DNA from: Variovorax sp. J22P240
GTDB taxonomy: Bacteria > Pseudomonadota > Gammaproteobacteria > Burkholderiales > Burkholderiaceae_C
Length of the DNA: 64,000 nt
Assembly: GCF_030316855.1 (NCBI RefSeq)
Contig: NZ_JASZYR010000005.1
Span: 248,001 to 312,000, forward strand
Direction of reading: 5' to 3'
This document shows, in pieces, positions 41,629 through 49,922 of the stretch. The position numbers and the translations under genes were made by a program. The notes beneath the pieces were generated by a model. It was not told the DNA's origin, made no database searches, and saw only the letters and a program-made list of their open reading frames with translations. Position 1 is the stretch's first letter. The number at the start of each line of letters is the position of its first letter.

Positions 41629-42627
41629 GTGAGTTTGGAGCTGATTGACCGGTATCTGGAACACGTTCGGGTGGAGCGGCGGCTTGCGGCGCGCACGGTC
41701 GAGCTTTATTCGATTCATTTGACGACGCTGGCGGAGAAGGCGGCGTCGGCAGGGGTGGCGCTCGACAAGGTGCAGACCGCGCACGTTCGCCGCTGGATGG
41801 CGCAGTTGCACAGCGCGGGACGGGAGTCGCGCGGCATTGCGCTGGTGCTGTCTTGCTGGCGCAGCTTCTACCGCTGGCTTGGCAATGAGGGGCTGGTGGT
41901 CGCGAATCCGGTGCAGGACGTCCACGCTCCCAAGGCCGGCCGGCCGCTGCCGAAGGCGCTGGCGGTCGACGAGGCGGTGCAGCTTGCCGATCTTCGCGAC
42001 ACCGAGGCCGATCCCTGGACCGAGGCACGGGATCGCGCGATCGTCGAACTGCTTTACGGCTGCGGGCTGCGTGTCGGCGAGCTGACGGGGCTGGACGCGC
42101 GTGCCAGTACGACGGCACGCGGCTGGGTCGACCTGGAATCCGGCGAGGCCAATGTGCTGGGCAAAGGCAGCAAGCGCCGCATCGTGCCGCTGGGTGCGAA
42201 GGCGGCCGAGGCCTTGCGCGCATGGCTCGCCGTGCGGGACGACTGTCCGGCGCTCGGCGCCGCGCGCTTGCGCGAGCCGGAGAGCGCGGCGGCGCTTTTC
42301 ATCGGCCGCAACGGCACGCGCTTCTCGGCGCATTCGGTGTGGACCCAGTTGCGCCGCCGCAGCCTCAAGGCCGGCCTGAACGCGCCCGTGCATCCGCACA
42401 TGCTGCGTCATTCGTTCGCGAGCCACCTGTTGCAGTCCAGCAGCGACTTGCGCGCCGTGCAGGAACTGCTGGGCCACGCCAACATCTCGACCACGCAGGT
42501 CTACACGCGGCTGGATTTCCAGCATCTCGCCAAGGCCTATGACGCCGCGCATCCGCGCGCTCAGGCGCGCGACGAGGCCCCGCCGATGGGCGAGACCCTC
42601 CGCAAGAACAAGAGCAGGAACTCATGA
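41629..42627 (+). CDS. xerC: Tyrosine recombinase XerC
   Basis: 332-residue site-specific recombinase that acts with XerD at dif to resolve chromosome dimers. The catalytic set is visible: Arg in GCGLRVGELTG, Lys in LGKGSKRR, HMLRHSFA (His and Arg), His in LLGHANIS and the nucleophile Tyr in TTQVYTRL. The N-terminal SAM-like domain (IDRYLEHVRVERRLAARTVELYSIHL) is typical. The GTG start at 41629 is supported by AAGGAGAGG 5 bases upstream. Location near dapF-DUF484 marks it as the housekeeping Xer rather than a phage integrase. It overlaps rlmI by 4 bases. Confidence 0.93.
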   Translation: MSLELIDRYLEHVRVERRLAARTVELYSIHLTTLAEKAASAGVALDKVQTAHVRRWMAQLHSAGRESRGIALVLSCWRSFYRWLGNEGLVVANPVQDVHAPKAGRPLPKALAVDEAVQLADLRDTEADPWTEARDRAIVELLYGCGLRVGELTGLDARASTTARGWVDLESGEANVLGKGSKRRIVPLGAKAAEALRAWLAVRDDCPALGAARLREPESAAALFIGRNGTRFSAHSVWTQLRRRSLKAGLNAPVHPHMLRHSFASHLLQSSSDLRAVQELLGHANISTTQVYTRLDFQHLAKAYDAAHPRAQARDEAPPMGETLRKNKSRNS

Positions 42628-43826
42628 AGCTGATTCGCCTCCGGTCCGGCAAGGAACGCTCGCTGTTGCGGCGCCACCCATGGATTTTCGAATCCGCAAT
42701 TGCGAAGGGCGGCGGCGATGCAGGCGAGACGGTACGTGTCGAGTCGGGCGAAGGCCAGTTTCTCGCCTGGGCCGCCTTCAGCCCGCACTCCAAGATCCGC
42801 GCCCGGGCGTGGAGCTTCGATGAAAAACATCGCATCGATGCGGCATTCCTCGCGGCGCGGGTGGCTAGTGCGGTGGACGCGCGGAGCGTGTTCGATCTGC
42901 AGAGCGACGGCGTGCGCCTGATCCACGGCGAGGCCGATGGTCTGCCGGGCCTGATCGTCGATCGCTATGGGGACACGCTGGTGGCGCAGTTCCTCTCGGC
43001 GGGCGTCGAGCGCTGGAAGCTGGTGCTGGCCGATGCGCTGCTGGCCGCGACGGGGCTCGAGAAGCTCTATGAGCGGTCTGATGCAAGCGGCCGGGAGCGC
43101 GAAGGGCTGAAACCCGTGACGGGCTGGCTGCGTGGTAGCGGGCCGACCGAAATTACCATCCGGGAGCACGATTGGCGGCTGACGCTCGACGTCGCTACGG
43201 GCCACAAGACCGGCTTCTACCTCGACCAGCGCGACAGCCGCCAGCGATTCGCCGAACTGGCGACGCATCGCAGATTCCGGCGTGTGCTGAATTGCTTCTG
43301 CTACACGGGCGGTTTCACCGTCGCCGCACTGGCCGGCCTGAAGGCGGCGGGCGCGGTCGAAGGCGCGGAACTGATTTCCATCGATTCATCGCTGCCTGCG
43401 CTGGAGCGGGCCCGTGCCCATGTGGCGCTCAACGGCTTCGAGGGCGCCTGCACGGAGTTTCTCGATGCCGACGTCAATGCCACACTGCGCCGTTTCGTCG
43501 AGGAGGGCCGCACTTTCGACGCCATCGTGCTCGATCCGCCGAAGTTCGCTCCGACGGTGGCGCATGCCGAGCGCGCCGCGCGAGCCTACAAGGACCTCAA
43601 CCGGCAGGCGTTCAAGCTGCTGGCGCCAGGTGGGCATCTGCTCACTTTCTCGTGCTCCGGCGGCATCGGCGCCGACCTGTTCCACAAGATCGTGGCCTCC
43701 GCGGGCATCGACGCCGGCGTCGACGGCTACATCACCGAGCGCCTCGGAGCGGCGCCCGACCATCCCATGACCATCGAGTTTCCCGAGGGCGAGTACTTGA
43801 AAGGCCTCGTCGTGGTGCGCAAATAG
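42624..43826 (+). CDS. rlmI: 23S rRNA methyltransferase RlmI-like (class I SAM-dependent)
   Basis: 400-residue methyltransferase of the RlmI/RlmK family with an N-terminal PUA-like domain (LRSGKERSLLRRHPWIFESAI), a linker (GLPGLIVDRYGD), and a Rossmann-type methyltransferase domain (GHKTGFYLDQRDSRQ, VLNCFCYTGGFTVAAL). The catalytic-type motif DAIVLDPPKFAP and the end FPEGEYLKGLVVVRK are characteristic. E. coli RlmI methylates C1962 of 23S rRNA, and the same target is likely here. It overlaps xerC by 4 bases. Confidence 0.92.
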   Translation: MKLIRLRSGKERSLLRRHPWIFESAIAKGGGDAGETVRVESGEGQFLAWAAFSPHSKIRARAWSFDEKHRIDAAFLAARVASAVDARSVFDLQSDGVRLIHGEADGLPGLIVDRYGDTLVAQFLSAGVERWKLVLADALLAATGLEKLYERSDASGREREGLKPVTGWLRGSGPTEITIREHDWRLTLDVATGHKTGFYLDQRDSRQRFAELATHRRFRRVLNCFCYTGGFTVAALAGLKAAGAVEGAELISIDSSLPALERARAHVALNGFEGACTEFLDADVNATLRRFVEEGRTFDAIVLDPPKFAPTVAHAERAARAYKDLNRQAFKLLAPGGHLLTFSCSGGIGADLFHKIVASAGIDAGVDGYITERLGAAPDHPMTIEFPEGEYLKGLVVVRK

Positions 43827-43908
43827 CGTTTGACCTTGCCGAAGCGTGGCCGCGGCGCCGTCGCTAAACTTTCCGCCTTTCCCCGAATCCTGATCTCCGG
43901 AGCACTCC

Positions 43909-44955
43909 ATGGCCCTTATTCCCGCCACCATCCTCACCGGCTTCCTCGGCTCCGGCAAGACGACCCTGCTCAAGCGCATCCTGAGCGAGGCGCACGGCCA
44001 GAAGATCGCGGTGATCGAGAACGAATTCGGCGAGGAAAACATCGACACCGACATCCTCGTCACCGAGTCGAAGGAGCAGATCGTCCAGATGAGCAACGGT
44101 TGCATCTGTTGCACGATCCGTGAGGACCTGCGCGAGGCGCTGCAATTGCTGGCGGCCAAGAAGCGCAAGGGCCTGCTCGATTTCGATCGCGTCGTGATCG
44201 AGACCACCGGCCTGGCCGATCCGGGCCCCGTGGCGCAGACCTTTTTCATGGACGACGAGATCGCCGAGAGCTATCTGCTGGACTCGATCCTCACGCTGGT
44301 GGATGCCAAGCATGCCCCCCAGCAACTCAACGACCGCCAGGAAGCGCGTCGCCAGGTCGGCTTTGCCGATCAGATCTTCATCAGCAAGAGCGACCTGGTC
44401 GCGGCCGACGAAACCGAAGCGCTGATCCATCGGTTGAAGCACATGAATCCGCGCGCGCCGCAACAGAAGGTGCATTTCGGCGAAGTCCCGCTGAAGGATG
44501 TGTTCGACCTGCGTGGCTTCAACCTCAATGCCAAGCTCGACATCGATCCGGACTTCCTCAAGGAAGAAGACGAGCACGACCATGATCACGTGCATGGAGA
44601 AGATTGCGACCACCCCTCGCACGCGCACGAAGGCCATGGCCACCACCATCACCATGACGATGACGTCAAGAGCTTCGTCTACCGCTCCGACCGTGCTTTC
44701 GACCCGGCCCGCCTGGAGGATTTCCTGGGCGCGATCGTGAATATCTACGGTCCGCGCATGCTGCGCTACAAGGGCGTCCTGCACATGCAAGGCACCGAAC
44801 GCAAGGTGATTTTCCAGGGCGTGCACCAGCTCATGGGCAGCGACCTCGGCCCCGCTTGGGGCCCCGACGAAAAGCGCAACAGCCGCATGGTATTCATCGG
44901 CATCGACCTGCCGCGCGAGATCCTGGAACAGGGTCTCGACCAGTGTCTCGTCTGA
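43909..44955 (+). CDS. CobW/COG0523 metal-chaperone GTPase
   Basis: 348-residue G3E-family GTPase. Walker A is GFLGSGKTT (11-19), the metal-binding CxCC is Cys65, Cys67 and Cys68 (GCICC), and the guanine-specificity motif is SKSD (160-163). A histidine- and acid-rich loop spans about 223-250 (with HGHHHHH), typical of metal-binding COG0523 proteins such as YjiA/YeiR/ZNG1. Its role is probably zinc or another metal delivery. It is transcribed from its own upstream region (82 bases after rlmI) and precedes dksA, whose product is a zinc-finger relative. Confidence 0.9.
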   Translation: MALIPATILTGFLGSGKTTLLKRILSEAHGQKIAVIENEFGEENIDTDILVTESKEQIVQMSNGCICCTIREDLREALQLLAAKKRKGLLDFDRVVIETTGLADPGPVAQTFFMDDEIAESYLLDSILTLVDAKHAPQQLNDRQEARRQVGFADQIFISKSDLVAADETEALIHRLKHMNPRAPQQKVHFGEVPLKDVFDLRGFNLNAKLDIDPDFLKEEDEHDHDHVHGEDCDHPSHAHEGHGHHHHHDDDVKSFVYRSDRAFDPARLEDFLGAIVNIYGPRMLRYKGVLHMQGTERKVIFQGVHQLMGSDLGPAWGPDEKRNSRMVFIGIDLPREILEQGLDQCLV

Positions 44956-44978
44956 TTCCCCGAGCGGCCTGAGTTCTC

Positions 44979-45212
44979 TATACAATCGCGCGCCTGTTGC
45001 GGAGGCATGCCCCGTTCTTCTTTGGGACGAAGTGTGACTTCCAGCATAGGACTGAGTGCGTTCCTGGGCTGATTTCGGGGGTATAACCCCGGGGTTCGCC
45101 ATCGGCGAGCACCCTGACAACATGGGCTCCGCGAGACCGACAGGCGACGTGGATTCCATGGGGAAGACACCCATTGAATGTGCGTTCGAGATCGTCGAAG
45201 GAGCCAGTCACT
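44979..45212 (+). promoter_or_regulatory. dksA promoter and long structured leader
   Basis: TATACAAT (44979-44986) is a good -10 region followed directly by a GC-rich discriminator (CGCGCGCC). No good -35 is seen. The leader of over 200 bases contains GGGG-TATAA-CCCC (45078-45090), the overlapping palindrome AACCCCGGGGTT (45085-45096) and TCGCC-ATC-GGCGA (45096-45108). The first two cannot form together. I recognise no known riboswitch. Confidence 0.5.
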
Positions 45213-46106
45213 GTGAAGAAGCCTGCCGCCAAAGCCAAGCCCGCGCCGAAACCGGCCGTCAAGAAGACGTCGGTTGCCAAGCAGGCTGTGCCCGCGGCAA
45301 AGAAGGTTTCCGCCGCCAAGCCCGCTGCGCCGTCGAAGGCCCCTGCCACAAGCAAGGCCAAAGCGGCGAATGCGAGTGCCCCGTCATCCAAACCGGCCGG
45401 CCCCCAGGCCGCGCCACCTGCACCATCGACTCCCATGAAAAAAACGGCTGCCGCCTCTTCTTCCACCACGGCGACACCTCCCACGACCGCCAGCACCACC
45501 GCGCCTGCACCCGCACGCGGCGGGCGCGTGTCGCGGCTGTCGCAGTTGACCGTGCCGTCCATGCCGCAATCGGTGGCTTCCACCGCGGCCAAATCCAGCT
45601 TCGTGCAGATCACTTCGACCGCGCTGGTGCCTCCGCCACCGGTCGCGGTCAAGAAAGACCCGAAGCTCGCCAACAACTGGAAGGCCAAATCGGCCGAAGA
45701 GCTGACCGACGCCGAAGTGATCGCGATGCCGGATTCGGAGTACATGAACGAAAAGCAGATGGCGTACTTCCGCCTGAAGCTGCAGGAACTCAAGCGCGGC
45801 ATCCTCGAGAACGCCGGCGAGACGACCGAGCATCTGCGTGAAGACACCGTGGTCGTGCCCGATCCTGCCGACCGCGCCACCATCGAGGAAGAGCACGCGC
45901 TCGAACTGCGCACGCGCGACCGCGAACGCAAGCTCCTGAAGAAGATCGAGCAGTCGATCCAGCGCATCGACGCCGGCGACTACGGCTACTGCGACGAAAC
46001 CGGCGAGCCCATCGGCGTCGGCCGCCTGCTGGCCCGCCCGACCGCCACGCTGTCGCTGGAGGCCCAGCAGCGCCGCGAACTGAAACAGAAAATGTTCGGG
46101 GATTGA
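45213..46106 (+). CDS. dksA: DksA-type transcription factor with long Lys/Ala/Pro N-terminal extension
   Basis: 297-residue RNA-polymerase secondary-channel regulator that works with ppGpp. The conserved DksA part is about residues 166-297, including the coiled-coil tip VPDPADRATIEEEHALELRTRDRERKL with the key aspartates kept. The finger region has just one of the four zinc cysteines (YGYCDETG ... TLSLEAQQRREL), a pattern I associate with beta- and alphaproteobacterial DksA. About 165 N-terminal residues are Lys/Ala/Pro/Ser-rich, histone-H1-like and cysteine-free. The start is GTG at 45213, 9 bases after AAGGAG; an upstream TTG at 45174 is less likely. Confidence 0.9.
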   Translation: MKKPAAKAKPAPKPAVKKTSVAKQAVPAAKKVSAAKPAAPSKAPATSKAKAANASAPSSKPAGPQAAPPAPSTPMKKTAAASSSTTATPPTTASTTAPAPARGGRVSRLSQLTVPSMPQSVASTAAKSSFVQITSTALVPPPPVAVKKDPKLANNWKAKSAEELTDAEVIAMPDSEYMNEKQMAYFRLKLQELKRGILENAGETTEHLREDTVVVPDPADRATIEEEHALELRTRDRERKLLKKIEQSIQRIDAGDYGYCDETGEPIGVGRLLARPTATLSLEAQQRRELKQKMFGD

Positions 46107-46146
46107 TTTCGGCACCGATGACAAGGGCCGAAGGGAGACACTGAGC

Positions 46147-47709
46147 ATGGCCAAGGAAGAAACCGGTCGCTTGCTGTCCAAAGTGGCGAAGTTCGTGCGC
46201 AATCCGCTCAAGGATTGGTCCGAGCTCGACGCCGATGACTCGTCGACCCTCGAAAACGGCTACAGCCGTGAAATGCTCAAGGAGATGATCGAGCGTCGGC
46301 AGCGCAATGATTTCGTGCGCCGCCGAGAGTTCGACATGCTGCGCAAGCTTCGGCAGCGCGAGGCGGCGGGTGGTCCCGCCGCGACGCCATCCTCCTTCAA
46401 TGTCAGCAGCACCTCCGGCAAGACCGAGGGGCGGGCGCTCACGCTCAAGAAGATCGACGAGATCGAAGAGCAGATGTCGCAGCAATGGTGGAAGGCGCGC
46501 GGCCCCCGCAGCGAGTCGGACGCCGAGGGCGCTCCGGCCGAGGGCGGGCACATGGCCGCGCAGCACGCACGCGCCTACGCCGACACCGTGCCCGGCGTGC
46601 CGCAGGGCACCGCCCCTGGACAGCAGGTTCAGCTGCCCGCACACGACGGCTGCATCGAGGAAGCGTCGATCCGCTTTGCCCATGGCGATGACGCCGGTGC
46701 CGAAGCCATTCTGCTTCAGGCGCTCGCGCCGGACAGTCCGACGAACGATCACGACGACACGTGGCGCACCTTGCTCGACCTGTACCGCGCGACCGGCGAC
46801 GACGAGAAGTTCGTCGCCACCAGCACGCGCTATGCGCAGCGCATGAAGCGCGCTGCGCCCGAATGGATTTCGTTCCGCGCCTTGGCGAACACCGCCCGTG
46901 CGTCGGCCGCGGCCCAGGCCAGGCCCGTCGCCCCTCAGGCGGCCGGCGACGCCGACTGGTCGAGCCCTTCGCGCCTCACCCGCGAAGGGTTGATGGGCCT
47001 CACGCGCGCGCTCGGCGCCGCCGGCCCTTCCTGGAAGCTCGACTGGAGCGTCCTCCGATCCATCGAGGGTGACGCCGCGGGTCCGCTGCGTGCCCTGTTC
47101 ACGCACTGGGCGGATTCGACCGTCCAACTGCGCTTTGCGGCAGCAGACCAGTTGCTGCTCGTGCTCGCCGAAGCCACGCCGGCCAACGACCGCAGCGTCG
47201 ATGCCGTCTGGTGGCAATTGCACATGGCGGCCTTGCGCGTGATGCACCGGGCTGATGAGTTCGAACTCCTGGCGCTTAATTACTGCATCACCTATGAGGT
47301 GTCGCCGCCTCCCTGGGAAGATCCCAAGGGCGACTATGCCGCGCTCGACATCCCGGGCGCCATCAAGCCAGTGGCCCCGAGCTTCTCGCTAGCGGCCAGC
47401 CACGACGAACCCGAACCGGCGCCCCTCGTTGGCGCCGGCCAGTCCGTGCTCGCAGGCGATCTGATCGGCGAATCGCTGTCGACCTGGCAGCGTCTCGACG
47501 AGGAACTGACCGGCGAATCGACGCCGACGATCTCCTGCTCGGCGCTCGTCCGCGTCGATTTCGCCGCCGGAGGCTCGCTCCTGAACTGGGCCAGCGCCCA
47601 CCACGCGCGCGGCCACGAGCTCCAGTTCGTCGACGCCCACCGCCTGATCGCCGCCTTCTTCAACGTGATCGGTATCGCCGACCACGCCACTGTCAAAATC
47701 AAAGAGTAG
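46147..47709 (+). CDS. Conserved hypothetical protein, STAS-like C-terminus
   Basis: 520-residue cytoplasmic protein without signal or membrane segments. The N-terminal 110 residues are charged and helical (YSREMLKEMIERRQRNDFVRRREF). The middle (about 175-235) looks TPR-like (EEASIRFAHGDDAGAEAILLQALAP). The C-terminal 55 residues or so (SALVRVDFAAGGSLLNWAS ... VDAHRLIAAFFNVIGI) resemble a STAS domain. To my knowledge such proteins occur between dksA and hslVU in other Burkholderiales, but no function is established. It lies 40 bases after dksA and ends at structured repeats. Confidence 0.8.
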   Translation: MAKEETGRLLSKVAKFVRNPLKDWSELDADDSSTLENGYSREMLKEMIERRQRNDFVRRREFDMLRKLRQREAAGGPAATPSSFNVSSTSGKTEGRALTLKKIDEIEEQMSQQWWKARGPRSESDAEGAPAEGGHMAAQHARAYADTVPGVPQGTAPGQQVQLPAHDGCIEEASIRFAHGDDAGAEAILLQALAPDSPTNDHDDTWRTLLDLYRATGDDEKFVATSTRYAQRMKRAAPEWISFRALANTARASAAAQARPVAPQAAGDADWSSPSRLTREGLMGLTRALGAAGPSWKLDWSVLRSIEGDAAGPLRALFTHWADSTVQLRFAAADQLLLVLAEATPANDRSVDAVWWQLHMAALRVMHRADEFELLALNYCITYEVSPPPWEDPKGDYAALDIPGAIKPVAPSFSLAASHDEPEPAPLVGAGQSVLAGDLIGESLSTWQRLDEELTGESTPTISCSALVRVDFAAGGSLLNWASAHHARGHELQFVDAHRLIAAFFNVIGIADHATVKIKE

Positions 47710-47740
47710 CGCCCAGGCTCGGCCCTTCTTTGGGGGCAGC
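47710..47740 (+). repeat. Fragment of interspersed structured repeat (5' end)
   Basis: CGCCCAGGCTCGGCCC and the following T/G-rich bases resemble the first third of the repeat in forward orientation. The 40 bases between it and copy 6 carry nothing I recognise. Confidence 0.45.
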
Positions 47741-47780
47741 CGACTCCACCGGCGACGCCCTTGCGCCCCTCGGAATCCCC

Positions 47781-47876
47781 ATCCAGAAATACCGCGGAAC
47801 CGGCTTCGCCGGTCCGCCGGTATTGCCCCCGGTCAGGGGGTGGGCGGCCACACGAAGTGGGCAAGCCTGGGGGCGA
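47781..47876 (-). repeat. Interspersed structured repeat, copy 6
   Basis: Complete copy in reverse orientation ending 11 bases before hslV. It is the most regular copy. The outer stem is AATACC (47788-47793) with GGTATT (47819-47824), the middle stem GCGGA/TCCGC, and the tip CCGGC-GAA-GCCGG. The C-run/G-run stem and the GCCCAC-TTC-GTGTGGC hairpin are also complete. Confidence 0.9.
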
Positions 47877-47887
47877 GATAATGTTCC

Positions 47888-48436
47888 ATGGAACAATTTC
47901 ACGGAACCACCATCATCAGCGTGCGCCGCAAGACCGCTGCAGGTGCCGACCAGGTGGCCATCGGCGGCGACGGCCAGGTCACGCTGGGCAACATCGTCAT
48001 CAAGGGCAGTGCGCGCAAGGTGCGCCGCCTCTATCACGGCAAGGTCCTCGCCGGCTTTGCTGGCGCAACGGCCGACGCATTCACGCTGTTCGAGCGCTTC
48101 GAGGCCAAGCTCGAGAAGCACCAGGGGCACCTGGCCCGCGCCGCCATCGAACTCACGAAAGACTGGCGCACCGACCGCGTCCTGCGCCGCCTCGAAGCCA
48201 TGCTGGCCGTCGCCGATGCGACCACGTCGCTGATCATCACCGGCAACGGTGACGTGCTGGAGCCGGAGAACGGCATCATCGCGATCGGCTCTGGCGGCGC
48301 CTACGCGCAGGCTGCGGCCAAGGCGCTGGTCGACCACACGGAGATGCCCGCCGACCAGATCGTCAAGAAGGCGCTGGAAATCGCGGGCGAACTCTGCATC
48401 TACACCAACATGCACCACACAGTCGAAAGCCTGTGA
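47888..48436 (+). CDS. hslV: ATP-dependent protease proteolytic subunit HslV
   Basis: 182-residue peptidase subunit of the HslUV (ClpQY) protease. The N-terminal threonine nucleophile becomes exposed after removal of MEQFHG, leaving TTIISVRRK. The proteasome-beta-like motifs [19 protein letters not shown] and [17 protein letters not shown] are intact. The region before the ATG is a structured repeat, then GAGATAATGTTCC; the ribosome-binding site is weak, and a perfect 14-bp palindrome spans the start codon (47882-47895). It forms an operon with hslU, 18 bases downstream. Confidence 0.95.
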   Translation: MEQFHGTTIISVRRKTAAGADQVAIGGDGQVTLGNIVIKGSARKVRRLYHGKVLAGFAGATADAFTLFERFEAKLEKHQGHLARAAIELTKDWRTDRVLRRLEAMLAVADATTSLIITGNGDVLEPENGIIAIGSGGAYAQAAAKALVDHTEMPADQIVKKALEIAGELCIYTNMHHTVESL

Positions 48437-48454
48437 GACGGATCGAGTGAACCC

Positions 48455-49777
48455 ATGTCCATGACCCCCCAGGAAATCGTCTCCGAGCTCGATCGCCACA
48501 TCGTCGGCCAGCCTGACGCCAAGCGCGCCGTGGCCATCGCGCTGCGCAATCGCTGGCGCCGCCAGCAGGTCGAGGAAAAGCTGCGTTCAGAGATCACGCC
48601 CAAGAACATCCTCATGATCGGCCCCACCGGCGTGGGCAAGACCGAGATCGCGCGCCGGCTGGCGCGCCTAGCCGACGCACCCTTCATCAAGGTCGAGGCG
48701 ACCAAGTTCACCGAAGTGGGCTATGTCGGCAAGGACGTCGATTCGATCGTTCGCGACCTGGCCGAGATTGCAGTCAAGCAGACGCGCGAGGCCGAAAGCG
48801 CCAAGGTCCGAATGCGGGCCGAGGACGGCGCCGAGGAGCGCATCCTCGACGTGCTGCTGCCGCCGGCCCGTACGGTCGATGGCACGGTCGCAGACGGCAG
48901 CAATGCCACGCGGCAGGCCTTCCGCAAGAAGTTGCGCCAGCACGAACTCGACGACAAGGAGATCGAGATCGATCTCGCCGACGCGCGCACGCCGCTCGAG
49001 ATCATGGGGCCGGCCGGCATGGAGGAAATGACCGAGCAACTGCGCGGCATGTTCGGCCAGCTCGGGCAGGGCAAGCGCAAGACGCGCAAGCTCAAGATCG
49101 CCGAGGCGATGCGCCTGCTGATCGATGAGGAGGCCGCCAAGCTGGTCAACGAGGACGAGATCCGCGCCCAGGCCATCCACAACGCCGAGCAAAACGGCAT
49201 CGTCTTCATCGACGAGATCGACAAGGTCGCCACGCGCAGCGAGGCGCAGGGCGCCGACGTGTCGCGCCAGGGCGTCCAGCGCGACCTTCTACCGCTGGTC
49301 GAGGGCACGGCAGTGAGCACGAAGTACGGCGTGGTCCGCACCGATCACATCCTCTTCATCGCGAGCGGCGCGTTCCACCTGAGCAAGCCGAGCGACCTGA
49401 TTCCCGAACTGCAAGGGCGCTTTCCGATCCGGGTGGAACTGCAATCGCTGTCGGTCGCCGATTTCGAAAGCATCCTCACGCAGACGCAGGCATCGCTGGT
49501 CAAGCAGTACCAGGCGCTGCTCGCCACGGAGGGCGTGACGCTGGAGTTCACGCCGGAAGGCATCACACGGCTCGCGAGCATCGCTTTCGACGTCAACGAG
49601 CGCACCGAAAACATCGGCGCGCGCCGGTTGTCGACGGTCATGGAGCGCCTGCTCGACGAAGTGAGCTTCGGCGCCACCAAACTTGGCGGCCAAGCCGTGC
49701 ACATCGATGCGGCCTATGTCGACGCACGGCTGGCGGCACTAAGTCACGACGAAGACCTTTCCAGATTCATCCTCTGA
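48455..49777 (+). CDS. hslU: ATP-dependent protease ATPase subunit HslU
   Basis: 440-residue AAA+ unfoldase of Hsl[37 protein letters not shown] at the N-terminus, Walker [10 protein letters not shown], the [14 protein letters not shown] pore region, Walker [10 protein letters not shown] and the sensor region [16 protein letters not shown] are all present. The intermediate I-domain (about 110-240) is complete. It forms a hexamer docking on HslV and is a heat-shock protein in E. coli. No sigma-32 promoter was recognised upstream of hslV. Confidence 0.95.
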   Translation: MSMTPQEIVSELDRHIVGQPDAKRAVAIALRNRWRRQQVEEKLRSEITPKNILMIGPTGVGKTEIARRLARLADAPFIKVEATKFTEVGYVGKDVDSIVRDLAEIAVKQTREAESAKVRMRAEDGAEERILDVLLPPARTVDGTVADGSNATRQAFRKKLRQHELDDKEIEIDLADARTPLEIMGPAGMEEMTEQLRGMFGQLGQGKRKTRKLKIAEAMRLLIDEEAAKLVNEDEIRAQAIHNAEQNGIVFIDEIDKVATRSEAQGADVSRQGVQRDLLPLVEGTAVSTKYGVVRTDHILFIASGAFHLSKPSDLIPELQGRFPIRVELQSLSVADFESILTQTQASLVKQYQALLATEGVTLEFTPEGITRLASIAFDVNERTENIGARRLSTVMERLLDEVSFGATKLGGQAVHIDAAYVDARLAALSHDEDLSRFIL

Positions 49778-49922
49778 TGTAGGCCCTTGCTTACCGGTGC
49801 TTCACGCAACACATTCACTGCGTGAGCTAAGTGCTTCATTTGCAACGGGATTCGGTTTTTGGCGGTTGCAAAAACACCGCTAAGTCATTGATTCCATTAC
49901 AAAAAATTCCCACAGCCTTCCA

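Noticed and set aside
41629-42627. Tyrosine recombinase as sign of an integrated phage or genomic island
   Set aside because: Its location next to dapF, DUF484 and rlmI, its length and the absence of phage genes or attachment duplications identify the housekeeping XerC.
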